Below the pieces are notes generated by a model, which did not search any database, was not told the DNA's origin, and was given only the letters and a program-made list of their open reading frames with translations. From contig JAYKYS010000008.1 of NCBI GenBank assembly GCA_036924285.1, positions 13,873,001-13,937,000 on the forward strand: DNA of 64,000 bases, in the 5' to 3' direction. This DNA comes from Asterella californica. Taxonomy: Eukaryota > Streptophyta > Marchantiopsida > Marchantiales > Aytoniaceae. Position 1 is the first letter of the stretch. Each line of letters starts with the position of its first letter. Shown here one piece after another: positions 9,881 to 21,237 of the stretch. A program made the position numbers and the translations under genes.

Positions 9881-10465
9881 CCCAGGCGCTGCGAAAGGTG
9901 TTCCGCGTCTAACTATCGTTTCTGAATACTGCATGCAGCAAGAACGTCCGTCGACTTGTCCGATGCCGCGACTCTACCACGGACTGTATTTGAATCGGAG
10001 CGCTATAATTCTTGTGGTAGCTCTTCTCTCTTTAAACTTCATATATATTTGCAGGTTTTGAACCAAAGTTTGTGCTAGGTGCACGTGGACCAATCCGCTG
10101 CAGCTAGGTTTTCTCGAACAAAGCCTGGCGGCTAAGTTTATAAGGCCATGAGGCAAAGGATATTTAACTACCAATCGCCCACAGTGATATCTGCGGCAGA
10201 GATCCCTCAATTTATTTAAAATTTTTACTTTCGGTTGATACCATAGTACTAATTCAAATCGCGCATAGCAAATTGCACGGTATTTTTTCTATTTTTTTCA
10301 CTCTGATTTTTTTCCTAAACCCTAAACACTATTTTTTCTAAACTTTCTCTAAACCCTAGACCTTAAGAGGGTGCACTGGTATTTAATATTGTAACTGCAA
10401 ATACTCTTCACATGTAACTTTCTGAACGTAATATTCAAAGGATTTTGTTCTCCTTGAATATTTCG
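9881..10465. other. Gene-free stretch
   Basis: I see no coding frame here. CCTAAACCCTAAACA and CTAAACCCTAGA at 10312-10365 are telomere-like fragments. Confidence 0.5.
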
Positions 10466-10606
10466 TTCTCCAAGGTGTCGAGATGCACCTTGGAGAATAT
10501 AAGTACGGCAGTTTGCTCAGATCAAATAATCAAATAATCGACAAATTATTTTATTTTATTTTATTTTATTACCTAACCCTTCCCTTCCGGACGAAAGGTT
10601 TACGTA
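10466..10606. repeat. Two neighbouring hairpins
   Basis: TTCTCCAAGGTG (10466-10477) pairs perfectly with CACCTTGGAGAA (10486-10497). A second, imperfect palindrome (10567-10606) pairs TTATTACCTAACCC-like and GTTTACGTAATAA-like arms. The pair resembles the hairpins of the elements at 11878, 18988 and 22312 but lacks their conserved blocks. Confidence 0.5.
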
Positions 10607-10888
10607 ATAAACTAAACAGCTTGTGCATATTTCCCTCCTTTGAACTTTCGAAGAGGTGAATATGCATACCTCAGAACAAATAATATGCATCGAAAGCTAC
10701 TTCAGTTATGGTGATCATGGAACAAAATCCTTAGAACTTTTATTGGTCGTAATATATTCTCCATGGGAAACTAACTTGCATGAAATGAAAATAATGTAGC
10801 AAACAGGGATAAAAAGATTCACCTTCAGGGGAATATTTTCATATTTTTAAAGACTTAGAAGAGTTACGTGTTAACTACAAACCTCATC

Positions 10889-11160
10889 ATGCGTTAGCTC
10901 GATGGGATAGTGTCCACCTCCCTTGCCAACAAGCAATAGCTTGTTAGCTACCCCATCCGCCTGTAGCCCGGCCGCCGTGGGGTCGAGTCCCCTTGGCGGG
11001 GGACTCATGCTGTGCAAGGGCAGCAGCATACGGCTGCAGAAAGCCCCACAGCGAAAAGAGGCTTTCAAAAAAACCAAACAAAAAAGTCTCCACCTCTCAG
11101 TGCAGAGTGCAGGGTTCGATCTCTCGCATCCCTCTGATAAAGGGAAAATCCTAGATTGGT
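10889..11160 (+). mobile_element. tRNA-derived SINE, interrupted by a second SINE
   Basis: The outer unit is 10889-10920 plus 11097 to about 11160. It has an A-box-like TAGCTCGATGGGATAG and a B-box-like GGGTTCGATCTC at 11112-11123. The two halves are separated by an inserted 164-bp unit (see next entry). Joined without that insert, the boxes fall about 35 bp apart, the spacing of a tRNA-type polymerase III promoter. Its 3' end is not clear. Confidence 0.6.
10921..11084 (+). mobile_element. Second SINE nested in the first
   Basis: The 164-bp unit starts with a CCAACAAGC...GCTTGTTAG hairpin. It has a B-box-like GGGTCGAGTCCCC at 10979-10991 and ends in an A-rich tail. It is flanked by AGTGTCCACCTC (10909-10920) and AGTCTCCACCTC (11085-11096), a 12-bp target duplication with one mismatch. 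A diverged relative lies at about 35185-35285 on the minus strand. Confidence 0.7.
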
Positions 11161-11877
11161 TCACTTCATGAACGAGAGCAGAAATTCCTTTATTGTATAA
11201 GATATGACAATTCGACAGAGTAAACTCCATGACAAAAAGATATTAAACTAAAAATAAACCTTAAATTTTCAATTTCAATTTATATTGAGAATACTAATTG
11301 GATTTAAAACACCAGAAACTTACAAAACTTTACAATAAATTGTTAATGAAACTGTCAGGTTTAGTTACCGCTCTCTACTTGGATGTTACACCAGACAGTA
11401 AAACCATTCTGTTTTTCTTCGACTCTTAGTCTACTAACTTAAATCGCGCAGATTCCTGCGTGAAATGTTAATCTATTTTGTATCAAGTGTAAGACGCTTT
11501 TGTTTAAGCTTATAACATGATTTCTTGCATATTTAGTTTACACGTTGAAAAGAATTTAATACTAAATTAAATATAAACAGTTATGAGTTGAATCTTTAAC
11601 ACGACTTGGTTAGAAATAAATGATTAAATATACTGTATTCGAACATATTACATTCCGACACTTTAGAAGATGATTTCATGTGCAAAAGAACACATGAGAA
11701 AAAGTAACGTGCAGTTAGGTCTGCGCGAACGTTAGCTACGCGATTCGAGTTACCAGTACGTACGGTACTGTCTAAGACGAATACTTAAAACTTAATACAT
11801 TATAATTCTCAGTTTAAATTTTTACCAAACTTTACTGAAAGAAAAAATTTGGACAGAATCTGCCCCCGCCATTCAGG
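11161..11877. other. AT-rich gene-free stretch
   Basis: No open frame of note, no RNA gene and no clear repeat was recognised here. Confidence 0.4.
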
Positions 11878-12228
11878 AGGCGAATATCCTTCCCCACGGC
11901 CTTTTATAGTGAATTTCGTTTTCTTTTATCAGAATATGTGTAAGTGTTATAAAAATTTATTCTTATAAGTTATTACAGAAAATTCAATTATTTCATAAAT
12001 ATCATATGTTGATCTGTCCCGGAATAGCCAACTCATCCGGAGAAAATCATAAGTGAAGAACAAGCTGGTGCATTCCTGGAAGTATAAGTCCAGAGCCCTA
12101 ATTGTTATATCGCGCTGTTTCTCGAAGACGTTAATTAATATTCTAATCCTTTCAATGGGAAAGGTTAAAATATTAATTAACGTACACCTCATGTACACTT
12201 CAGTGTACATGAGGTGAATATCCTCCTT
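11878..12228 (-). mobile_element. Two-hairpin dispersed element, copy 1
   Basis: Read on the minus strand, it starts GGAGGATATTCACC, has a perfect 15-bp stem with a 2-base loop (12185-12216), and a second palindrome (about 12129-12183). It then contains CCGGATGAGTTGGCT and ends AAGGCCGTGGGGAAGGATATTC. The same order of blocks occurs at 18988-19335 and 22312-22610. There is no coding capacity. It looks non-autonomous, but no terminal inverted repeats or target duplications are certain. Confidence 0.6.
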
Positions 12229-13052
12229 CAAACGAATATGTACGAAAATGCACCTTTTGTAGCTATGTACTTATTTGCACATGGTTAGGTAAACCTTTAA
12301 GTTACTATTTCGGAAACATTACGGGAGATTATTAGTCATTATACAGAACAGCATTAAGAGAGAAAGGATGGATTCTAGTTCTAAGATTCTGTTTATCAAG
12401 AAGTATATATGATCTAGCCGCATGAAGTAGTGAGAAGGGAGGAAAAGGAAATAAATCTATCCATGTTCTGCAAATGAACTTACAGTGTGCAGACATAAAC
12501 TCATAAAATATGAGCATCTTTTCCCGTTGCTTCTGTAAACTTTTGTTATTCATTAATTGATGATCATTGACTCCCTCCTACGTCAAAACCTTAACTAGAT
12601 GTTACAGAGCTCTCGTATACCTAAATTCCAATTTTCTGTAAATTTAATATAAACATTTCTTGGCATTTTGACATAATTCTTGCTATAAAATTTATAGTTC
12701 CAGGTACGGTGGCCCTCTTACCATCCTCACCTTAACTGTTATTTAGGTGTTAGGGCCATTCAAACTTTTTTTCCGTATAGAATTTATAGATTCAGATGAG
12801 AAAAAATAAAGAAAAATTGTCAGACTTTGTCATGGATGGCAGAATGTCTATATTCATCGGTTCATTATTTTTCAACTATGTTTAAGAAAAGTAGTTTACG
12901 GTCATACACGACACATGTGTAGTGATTCTTACACTAGACGTGGTATGTAGATTTTACAGCAAAAATCTGTGAAAAGCTTTGTGAGAGTTATAAAAATTCT
13001 GTAAAACTAGATTTGAGTGGCTTTATTAGACAGTTTCAAACTCACTCGGTAA
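12229..13052. other. Gene-free stretch
   Basis: No coding or RNA gene was recognised. A TTAGGGCCATTCAAAC segment near 12749 recurs with one change near 16614 and may be the end of a small unclassified repeat. Confidence 0.4.
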
Positions 13053-13240
13053 TACAATACGTTGTGTTCTTTTTCATAGAAGATCCTATAAAGCTTTTTC
13101 AGAATGGGTAACTCTGCATGTACCCTGTAGCAACTTTAGGAATGTTCGTAATACGCTGTCTTCGTTTTCATAGAAGATCCTATAAAGCTTTTCAAAATGG
13201 GTAACTTTGCATGTACCCTGTAACAACTTTAGTAATGTCC
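13053..13240. repeat. 94-bp tandem duplication
   Basis: Two consecutive copies of a 94-bp unit (13053-13146 and 13147-13240) share the core CATAGAAGATCCTATAAAGC and GCATGTACCCTGTA. They differ by scattered substitutions and small indels. No coding content is seen. Confidence 0.75.
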
Positions 13241-15150
13241 GTAAGTGTTTATGGCTTCAGATTTCTGTGTGTTCGCAAAAAGTTATTTCGTGTGTATATG
13301 CTTAGATCATTTAAATTTTATCGTCAATTCTTGTACTTATCTCTTACTTACATAAACAATTAAAAGGAAAAACATGGTAATAATAAGCAATGTCTTGATG
13401 TAAGTCATATTTTCCATAGCTGTTCAAATTTTATCAACAGGGAGTTCGTGCATTTCCTGTGGAAACTGATAGTATCTGACAATTGAGGTTGACGGGTTTA
13501 AACACTAATCTTGTTTTTCTTTTTACGGGGCGAGGTTTGAAACGTCAAGGTCATTTAAATCTTGACTTTACAGTTATATAAACGGACTTTCTATCTTGCA
13601 TTGAACGTCGGACAACCAGAACAGAGTATTAGCAAAAACTGAAAAGAAATTATAAATAGTATTCTAACTTATCAGTAAACTGTTTAAAACGATTCGATGA
13701 GAAAATGAAATTTAACTGTTACATATTAAACTCTCCATCTGAAGTTGGAGAAGTGAAGTAATGTAATCATACTATACAGCTTGCATATCATATTCACTTC
13801 TTTCATTTCAGGTTTTGGCAGTTCTCGTTATCGATAACATTTATTTTTTAATTTTTTTAATTTTTTTTAATTAGTATAAAATTTCTATATAACAGATACA
13901 GCTTTTCAGATAACAGATACCGTGCAAAAGTTACCGAAAGGTGGTTGAGCATGCCTATATATATTCACTGGTGCATGAGTAAATAAAACTAAACATTGAC
14001 GCATAGCCTTACAATTCCATCGCAAGCGGAGCAACTGCTCTAGGCTAACCTACCTTCTTTGTATTCTCAACCGGCTGGAATTCTGAAATATCGGGTCGAA
14101 ATGATTTCCAGCAAAACTTTTTGGAGGTTAAAGTTTTACAAAATGAGAAGTTATCTGTTAAAAGAACCGAAAACAATAATAAATGATAGAGAAAAACCGG
14201 TTCCCGTTCATTGCCGTCGGATAGTTTCCGTTCTCAAAACTTTTTACCCCGAGCACTGAGCGGAGCTCCTTGTTCGTCGCGTCACATCCTTTGTGTGCAC
14301 GGAGGGATAGAAAGGTGTTTATGGGCACGTGGGAGGGGTTTCCATATCGAGCTTTTAGGAGAACAAAGTTTCCACTTCTGGCCTCGCTGGCCACGGAAGG
14401 AATATCGCTTTTCCCATTGAGCGTGTGGATAGCGCCTTACGTACACGAGCCAAGGCTCAAGAGGGACTTCGAGCTCCAGAGTCTAGAACGTTCTCTCCCT
14501 CCGTGCGCGAGGATCTGAAAGTCTCTCACGTGTCCCCGCATGCATAATGATGCTCGGCACATTCATATTGTTTACTTCTAAGGTCCTCGGCCGCATGTTC
14601 GACGAGGTCCATGGAAGAAGACAATATGCATGTCGTGCTTCATTGGAATCGAAGTGGAGAAACGTTGTGCTTTGGAGCCGCATCATCGTTACAGTGCCGT
14701 GTTTCAACGTTTCTTGATATTTGAGGGTGGAATTGTTTCGAGGGCAGGCATCCAGGAAGGTAACAATTGTCGTATCGTAATCTCTAGGTTTGAGTCGGGT
14801 GTCGTTCCTGTCGATGTTGCTGAATCTGTACGGCTGCTGGCTCGCGGGCTGGGGACTATGGTGTGATCGATCAGGTTGATAAGAAGCGAATGTTGCGGTT
14901 AGATTGGTTGCTGAAATGTGGTTTGCAGGACGAGAACCGTGTCAAGTTGGTTTCGTCTTGATGTTGGTAACAGGCGCTAGTAAGTTGAAATGTCTGATAG
15001 CTGCTGACGGTTTTCTTCACCGCAGAGCCGAGGAGGTACTTGATCTCGAGGTAGAATATTGTGCGGGGCTGCTGCCTTCTTCGTTGGTGTCTACTGCCGT
15101 AATATTGATGGCATACGAGTAAGTGGAGAACCCCCACCGTGGAATACTCA
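13241..15150. other. Gene-free stretch, GC-richer in its right half
   Basis: Short open frames at 14059-15122 overlap in several frames on both strands and show no recognisable domain. The part from 14200 has more even base composition than its surroundings and leads into the hairpin at 15151, so it could be transcribed. That is inference only. Confidence 0.35.
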
Positions 15151-15246
15151 GGTAAGGATTGACAGTGCGCTGGGAGGAAAGGGAAGGGCAGAACCCTTCC
15201 CTACCCTTCGCTTTCCTCCCAGCGCACTGTCATCATTCCTAAACCT
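15151..15246. ncRNA. Long near-perfect hairpin, possible small-RNA precursor
   Basis: The 21-base arms 15161-15181 and 15211-15231 are exact reverse complements. Inside them GGAAGGG (15182-15188) can pair with CCCTTCC (15194-15200). Pairing continues imperfectly outward from AGGTAAGG (15151) to CCTAAACCT (15238-15246). The 21-nt arms, short loop and imperfect base resemble a plant miRNA or inverted-repeat precursor, but the arm does not match any conserved miRNA I know. It could also be a small palindromic transposon or a replication artefact. Confidence 0.45.
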
Positions 15247-16205
15247 AACGCTGTGTAGCTAATCGAGCACTAATCCTCTAACAACAACGTAGTCCTCGCC
15301 TCATGGACCTTCTGAGTGGAGGATGCGCAATCTCTTGGAGGTCCGAGGATGAACGCTTTTATGCCTCCAGTGGCCTAGATTAAGATCGAACGGATGAGAG
15401 GGCAGGATGTCAGTATCAGTATGATGTGAAGATTCATGGAGGTACGATATGCCACCTATTTGAGTTGGCCGCCACGGCTGACCTTTTCACATCGAAGCTG
15501 GAGACCGTTCTGTTAGTACTCGAGCTCACTTACGACACAGATTGACAGTCACTAACTTCCCTACGACATATGTCTGTGATTCAGTGCGTCCTCATTCTTC
15601 GTTCAGCTCCTGCCTCTCACCACGCCTATCTGAATTATGGGAATCCCTTCATGACGAACGTGGATTGATGGTTGTTAGTTACTTTGTCCTCCTGCGCTCA
15701 GATACATGTATGAAGCTTCTCGATGGCTAACGCGTTCAGTTTCGTCGTCGTCGTAAACGCAAACTGTGGTTTCCTACATTCACTGGAGTTGCGAGGCAGT
15801 GAATTGCGAGGCTAGGCTAAGCTAGGTTCTCTGACATGGCGGAAAATCAAGACACCAAACGTTGGGGAACTCACAGTTGGATAATCCCCTCAATGTGCGA
15901 AGTATTCTGAAGACGAATCCGACCAAAACGTGGTTACCAGCCACGCGTGTTGAGAAAACAGAATTCTTAGGTGACAAATCTGTCATTCAAAAAATCTAAA
16001 GCTCCATGTAAGTTTCGTAACTTGTCCGTAAGTTTTCCTTCTTCCAGATAGCGTTTTCCTTTCTTTATTTTTCCCGGATATCTGTCCACCACAGACTTTA
16101 GCGAGCACAGCTGTAGTTGCATTTTGCCACATGTGGATAATACTTCGAATTCAGAATGGTCGGTCCAGTATCTGGGATACGACTCTTCCCTTCATCCTCG
16201 TGTTC

Positions 16206-16208
<3 letters not shown>
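15247..16208. other. Gene-free stretch
   Basis: Only short frames without recognisable domains are present here. Confidence 0.4.
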
Positions 16209-16245
<37 letters not shown>

Positions 16246-16287
16246 TGCAACGCGAAGTCGGTAGACGCGGCAAGTGCAGAAACTTTG

Positions 16288-16319
<32 letters not shown>

Positions 16320-16370
16320 TAGATATGCAACGCGAAGTCGGTAGACGCAGCAAGTGCAGAAACTTTGCTG
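16209..16370. repeat. (GA)n microsatellite with duplicated flank
   Basis: GA runs at about 16209-16243 and 16290-16314 are each followed by the same roughly 47-base flank (starting ATATGCAACGCGAAGTCGG) with very few differences. An 80-bp unit made of the microsatellite plus flank was duplicated in tandem. Confidence 0.9.
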
Positions 16371-17044
16371 GAAGGTGTAAGTCAGTCGCCATCATGCCCA
16401 AATATTCTTCCATGTTATGTGATGGCTTCTGGTGACCCCTATTCTAACTCTCGCTCTCGGTGTCCCTATGAGCAGCAGGAGAGAGTAATCTTGCTCCTGC
16501 CCCCACACTCTTATCACTCGGTACTACTAAGATAATACTGACTGCTCGGAGGCCACTGTATACAATATCCCTCTTTCAACCCACAAGACTGATATACGTT
16601 ATATAGAGGAATATTAGGGCCACTCAAACCTGGCTTTTACGTAAGTACGTAACTCCCATACGTTTTTACAGGTTCCGGTTGAAATTTTACAATATTTACG
16701 TCAAGTGACTGAATTTTACGTCAATATTGTATGTACGAAATTAATATTAATATTAATATTCGTTATTTTACGTAAATATTAATACCGAATCGAATTAATA
16801 CTCGTTTTGTGATCTCTGACAGTTCACCTTTACTTCTCCTCATCTAATGATATATTTATATCATTGTTTATATTCTTCTCTTGATATCAAGATCTCATGC
16901 CTACGAATCTTCTCACTTTATTTTCAGTGCGTAAATACCGTTTGTGCGTAAATACCGTTTGTCTCCTTTCGTCTTTTCTGCAAACACTCACTTTCGATGT
17001 ATATTATATTATTTTGCTTTTCCAAAGTTGACGTGAAAGATAAA
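16371..17044. other. Gene-free stretch
   Basis: No gene is seen. A (TTAATA)n-like AT run lies at 16738-16800. Confidence 0.4.
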
Positions 17045-17160
17045 GATATTGGGTGCGTTGGAAAGTGAAAGCGAAATGGATACCGAACGGATGGGAAAAC
17101 CCCATCAAGTGAAACAAGGGGAAAATGGGATCCAAGGGCCAAGCATCAACACCCAAAAGG
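17045..17160 (-). repeat. Dispersed repeat tail, copy 2
   Basis: On the minus strand this is similar to 9757-9880, including TGCTTGGCCCTT and CTTGATGGGGTTTTCCCATCC. It lacks the coding part seen before copy 1. Confidence 0.55.
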
Positions 17161-17224
17161 TGTACAGAAAATCGAATCGAGGCTGAGGATCGCAGTCCTT
17201 GGCGTTAAAGCCCCAACCGCTCCT

Positions 17225-17765
17225 AAAATATCAAACGCTGTCAAATTAAAAATATTGAATGAAAGGTGAAGAGAAAATCGAGGTTAAGTTTTACAATACT
17301 TTCCTTAAATTTTCAACCGTTCTGAAAGTATCAAACGGTGATAAATCAAAATTCAGCATACAAGTGGTAAGAAATGGTACAAAGAAATGACATCAAATGG
17401 TGGTAAATCAAAAATAATGTATACATTGGTGTACAAAAAATAATATCAAATGATGGTAAATCAGAAATAATAAAGATACAATATATTAAAATTAAGTACA
17501 AATAATAATATCTAATAATGGTAAATTTATGTATATAAAATAAATATCAAATGGTGGTAAATTAGAAATAACATATACAATTGGTGTACAAAAAATGATA
17601 TCAAATGCTGATAAATCAAAAATTATGTATAAAATTGGTGTATAAAATGTAATATCAAATTGCTGATAAATCAAAAATAATGTTTACAACTGGTGTATAA
17701 AAAATGATATCAAATACTGGTAAATCAAAATTTACGCATGCAACTAATGCACAAGAAATGGCATC
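17225..17765. repeat. AT-rich tandem array, about 54-bp period
   Basis: The motif ATCAAATGGTGGTAAATCA followed by TATACAATTGGTGTACAAAA recurs at about 17392, 17445, 17545, 17600, 17653 and 17708. Spacing is mostly 53-55 bp, with diverged copies before 17392 and a shortened unit near 17510-17545. No frame stays open through the array. Confidence 0.8.
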
Positions 17766-18987
17766 GTCTATTACAACAGCTCTCAGTCTTTTTGTGAATC
17801 ACGCTTGCTAAATCTCTCTGTATAGGATGGAACTATATTATCTCAAATACGTACTCTTTAAAATACCCAGTATTGAACACAATTTGAAAATGAGACTACT
17901 TCAGTCTATCATGAGAAGGTCTTGCGCTGGAAAGGGCTTGTTACCTTACATTGTTTGACCCAAAGTTTATCTTCATCTACTGAAGTTCTATTCCTCCGCG
18001 TTCAGCCTTGGCTAGACTGGAGTGAAAAAATGATCCGCTCCTGCCAACCAATAAGCCTAAAAATGCATCCCCCGTCGGCTAAATCATTAGATCTAAATTC
18101 CTTCTTATGATAGGGTATGAAATGGAAAAGTAACCTTTTTCCAAATTTCAAAAAGTCCAAACTGAAAATCACAACGTAAAGTAACACTGTCAGCTAATAA
18201 ATGATTTCTCTTGAAGGTAAAGTAACAGCAGAAACAACAGCAGGCCTTGTTTTGCATATAATAGCCTCGTAATCTAAACTGGGAGGTGGGAAGCAACTCA
18301 CTTCTAGTAACTGGAAACTAATTGTTTAGAACATACGTGATCTAACACAGGTTTCAATTTTTTTGTCTGAGTATTGTATAGTTAATATTGAACAATTATA
18401 TAGATTTAAAAGAAACCAGAAGGAAAATGGTAATATATGGATGCAAAAATTAATGGATCTTGAGCACTACTTGGACCTACTTCAACTACTCATAAACATT
18501 CCATTCCATGACAGTTAAACTTAACAATAATAATTTTAAAATGTAAGTATTCAGTTTTATTTATCTTATGTTTCTATACGAAATGGTTACAAGAGGCGTT
18601 TGTAAGAAAATAGATTTAACATTCTGGTTACTATCTACTATCAATAAATGGGAGATATGATGAACAAATTTATTATTTTTAAATTATTATTCTCTTTCTT
18701 TATCGTACTGGGTCGGAAATAAGGAAATTAACAGTAAATAAAAAACATAATACATAATACATTAAAAACGGAAATTTCAAATTAAAAACTACTCTATGTC
18801 ACATGTTACATTATGGATCCAAATTAACGACTCCTCTGAGAATCAAACGACATGCGACTCACGAAAATGTCACACCATAAATAAAAGACAGCCAAGAGCA
18901 TAGGATAAATGAAAGTAGAAATCCACGAATAGAAATCCTTGTTTAATTGAAACTTGAGCACCTGCAAATTTATTATAAATTCAACAT
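17766..18987. other. AT-rich gene-free stretch
   Basis: No gene, RNA gene or clear repeat was recognised. Confidence 0.4.
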
Positions 18988-19335
18988 CGAGGAGGATATT
19001 CACCCATGCACATTTAGAAGTGGACATGAGGTATAATTTATATTCTATTTTTTTGCGAAAAGAGTTAGAATATAAATTAATGTCCTCTTAAAACTGCATG
19101 ATTTGAGAAGTAGTGTTTCGGTCTTATCCTCTCAGTAGTGCATCAGCCCAGACTCCACATATGGTTTATATCCGGATGAGTTGGCTGCTCTGAGACTAAT
19201 TAACATATATTACTTATGAATTAATTTAATTTTTATAATAATTTTTTATAATAATTTTTAGAATATTTACAGGTTTTCTGATAAGAGAAAACGAAATTCA
19301 CTGTACAAGGCCGTGGGGAAGGATATTAAACCTCG
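18988..19335 (+). mobile_element. Two-hairpin dispersed element, copy 2
   Basis: It starts GAGGAGGATATTCACC. A hairpin (19003-19030) and a second hairpin with 13-base arms (AATTTATATTCTA against its complement near 19069-19081) follow. Then come ATTAATGTCCTCT and CCGGATGAGTTGGCT, and it ends AAGGCCGTGGGGAAGGATATT. The order matches the copies at 11878 (minus) and 22312. Confidence 0.6.
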
Positions 19336-20124
19336 TTAATGTTGAGACCTCCTTTCCTTGAGAGGGAACATATATCAAGAGGACCATGTACAGGCAGAAG
19401 AAGATTAAAATCTGATTATAGTGAGGGCACGGGGAGCGAGTCCAGAGGTATGGATGAAGTGGATAACTGATCTTCATATAATCTAGATTATATTATTTTA
19501 GTTCTTTCTGCAAGTGTTGGTTTTCTAGGAAATCAAAAAATCATATGGGTGAAATGATAAGAGGATGGAATCACTTGAGAAAATGGAAAATTAATTAAAA
19601 AGATAATCAACGTATCTCTTTTCTCTTTCGAGGCATATCGAGTCGTAACTGACTAAGACTCAGTCCTTTTGTATCTTTTCTTCTTCTTTTCTCAGAAACT
19701 TTTCTTGACTTTATGAGATGGGACAGATTTTGCTCTCGTTTTCTTGACTTTCTAGGTCAAAGTCTGTTCAAAGTTCTTCATGGGGAGTCCAAAATAATAG
19801 ACACTGAATTTTCAGATAAAACATGTTGTATCTTCAGTAAGCAGTTATGATAAACCACTTAGAAATTCGCTTTCTTCTGTAGTTTTTTTTTGAAAACTTC
19901 GTCTTTACAATTAGTTCAGAGTAATAAAGCAAGAAAAGACAAAATGTTGGTTGTATAGTAACTGAAAACGTTTTCGTTAAGATTGTAACGGATGGTGAGA
20001 TGAAACACACGGACAATTAAAAACTTGACGTTTGCTTCCGCGGTAAAGACTATCGTGAATAGACTTCAAAGCAAAAACTTGTTTATACCCTAACCTAATC
20101 TTAACAAACTTGTTTGGATCTTAA
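19336..20124. other. Gene-free stretch
   Basis: No gene was recognised here. Confidence 0.4.
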
Positions 20125-20220
20125 CCGATGTTCTTCCTCCTTTCGGGGCGTTGGTTGCTTAGCCTTTCAGGTCTTTCTTTCCCTTATACGGCTTGATGGT
20201 GTCTTTCCATCCATTCAGGA
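20125..20220 (+). repeat. Dispersed repeat tail, copy 3
   Basis: It is similar to 9757-9850, with CGGCTTGATGGTGTCTTTCC in place of the copy 1 sequence. A hairpin CTCATGTACA...TGTACATGAG (20238-20265), of the type found in the two-hairpin elements, follows directly. Confidence 0.55.
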
Positions 20221-20265
20221 TGAAAGATATTATTCATCTCATGTACATTTAGAAGTGTACATGAG

Positions 20266-21117
20266 GTATAATTTGTACATGAAATGTAATTTATATTTTT
20301 ATCAAAGATTATCTATATCAGTCCATAAAAGTTTACTTATAGTAAGATAGGTTACTGTTTAACTCACTGCGCTCGTTTTTGTACTTTCCAGAGTCTATAT
20401 GTTTTGCTCAGCTCAGAATTATTTAAATATATTATTTTAAATATAGTAATTCAAATTTTATATATTTGAATTAGCCTTAGATTTGTCTCGGACTTGCATT
20501 AATGTATGAAACCACTCACAAATAAATTTACACTTGGATCATTTAAATTTACACTTCGATTTAATAGTGCTCAGGCATGTTATTTCTTAATGTACAAAAC
20601 TTACAGCACATGAGTAAGCCAAAATAATATATTTCCCCTCTTCCTTCACTGTAAAAGGCCGCTTGGATATTATTTACTGCGTCGCGTGTTCATCTTAACA
20701 AAGTTACTTCATTCTGAAAATGTAAGTTACGACATACGGACCGACAAAAGTTAAACTCCCATACTTGTCTTTGGCTTGCGAACAAAAATGCTCCGTGAAC
20801 AACGTCTACAATAGCCCGTGAACTGCGTAATTAAGACAGCCCATGACAAGCAACCTACGTTGGCGTATCAAGCATGTGTTAAGATAGTTATTACGATGAT
20901 CAGATAAACCATTCTGTGGTTCATCCCTTCTTATCGTATCAAGCGTAAGATGATGAGGAGGTACCGCATCGAGTCTAGGTCTGATTCTAAGAAGTTTAGA
21001 TTATCAAGTATCATATTCTTTTCAGAGTAAGGGAAAATCATAATGGTATAATCTATATATGTTTTATTTTGTCCGTTTATTTCTTCAAGGGGCATTGGAT
21101 TGTCCTTTGTGAGTAAC
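20266..21117. other. Gene-free stretch
   Basis: Only an AT-rich palindrome near 20450-20475 and a fragment of the two-hairpin element end (about 20650-20690) were noticed. Confidence 0.4.
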
Positions 21118-21237
21118 CACAGCGTACCTCGATCAGTTTCACACGACAGCGACTTTGTTGCATCTCCAACCGAGAGCAAGAGGGTTTGAACCCCAGACCT
21201 TTCGCTTAGAGGTCTTGGACTCAACCATCTCAACTGA
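21118..21237 (-). mobile_element. tRNA-Leu-like SINE
   Basis: On the minus strand an A-box-like TTGAGATGGTTGAGTCC is followed by an anticodon-arm-like AGACCTCTAAGCGAAAGGTCT and a perfect B-box GGGGTTCAAACCC. The 5' part resembles a tRNA-Leu D arm. The acceptor stem does not close and the sequence runs on without tRNA structure, so a SINE fits better than a tRNA gene. Confidence 0.6.

Noticed and set aside
16131..16413. Open frames through the GA microsatellite on both strands
   Set aside because: Alternating Arg-Glu or Ser-Leu translation of a dinucleotide repeat, with no coding sign.
21118..21237. Functional tRNA gene (minus strand)
   Set aside because: A and B boxes and an anticodon-like arm are present, but the acceptor stem does not pair and the unit runs on, as in a SINE.
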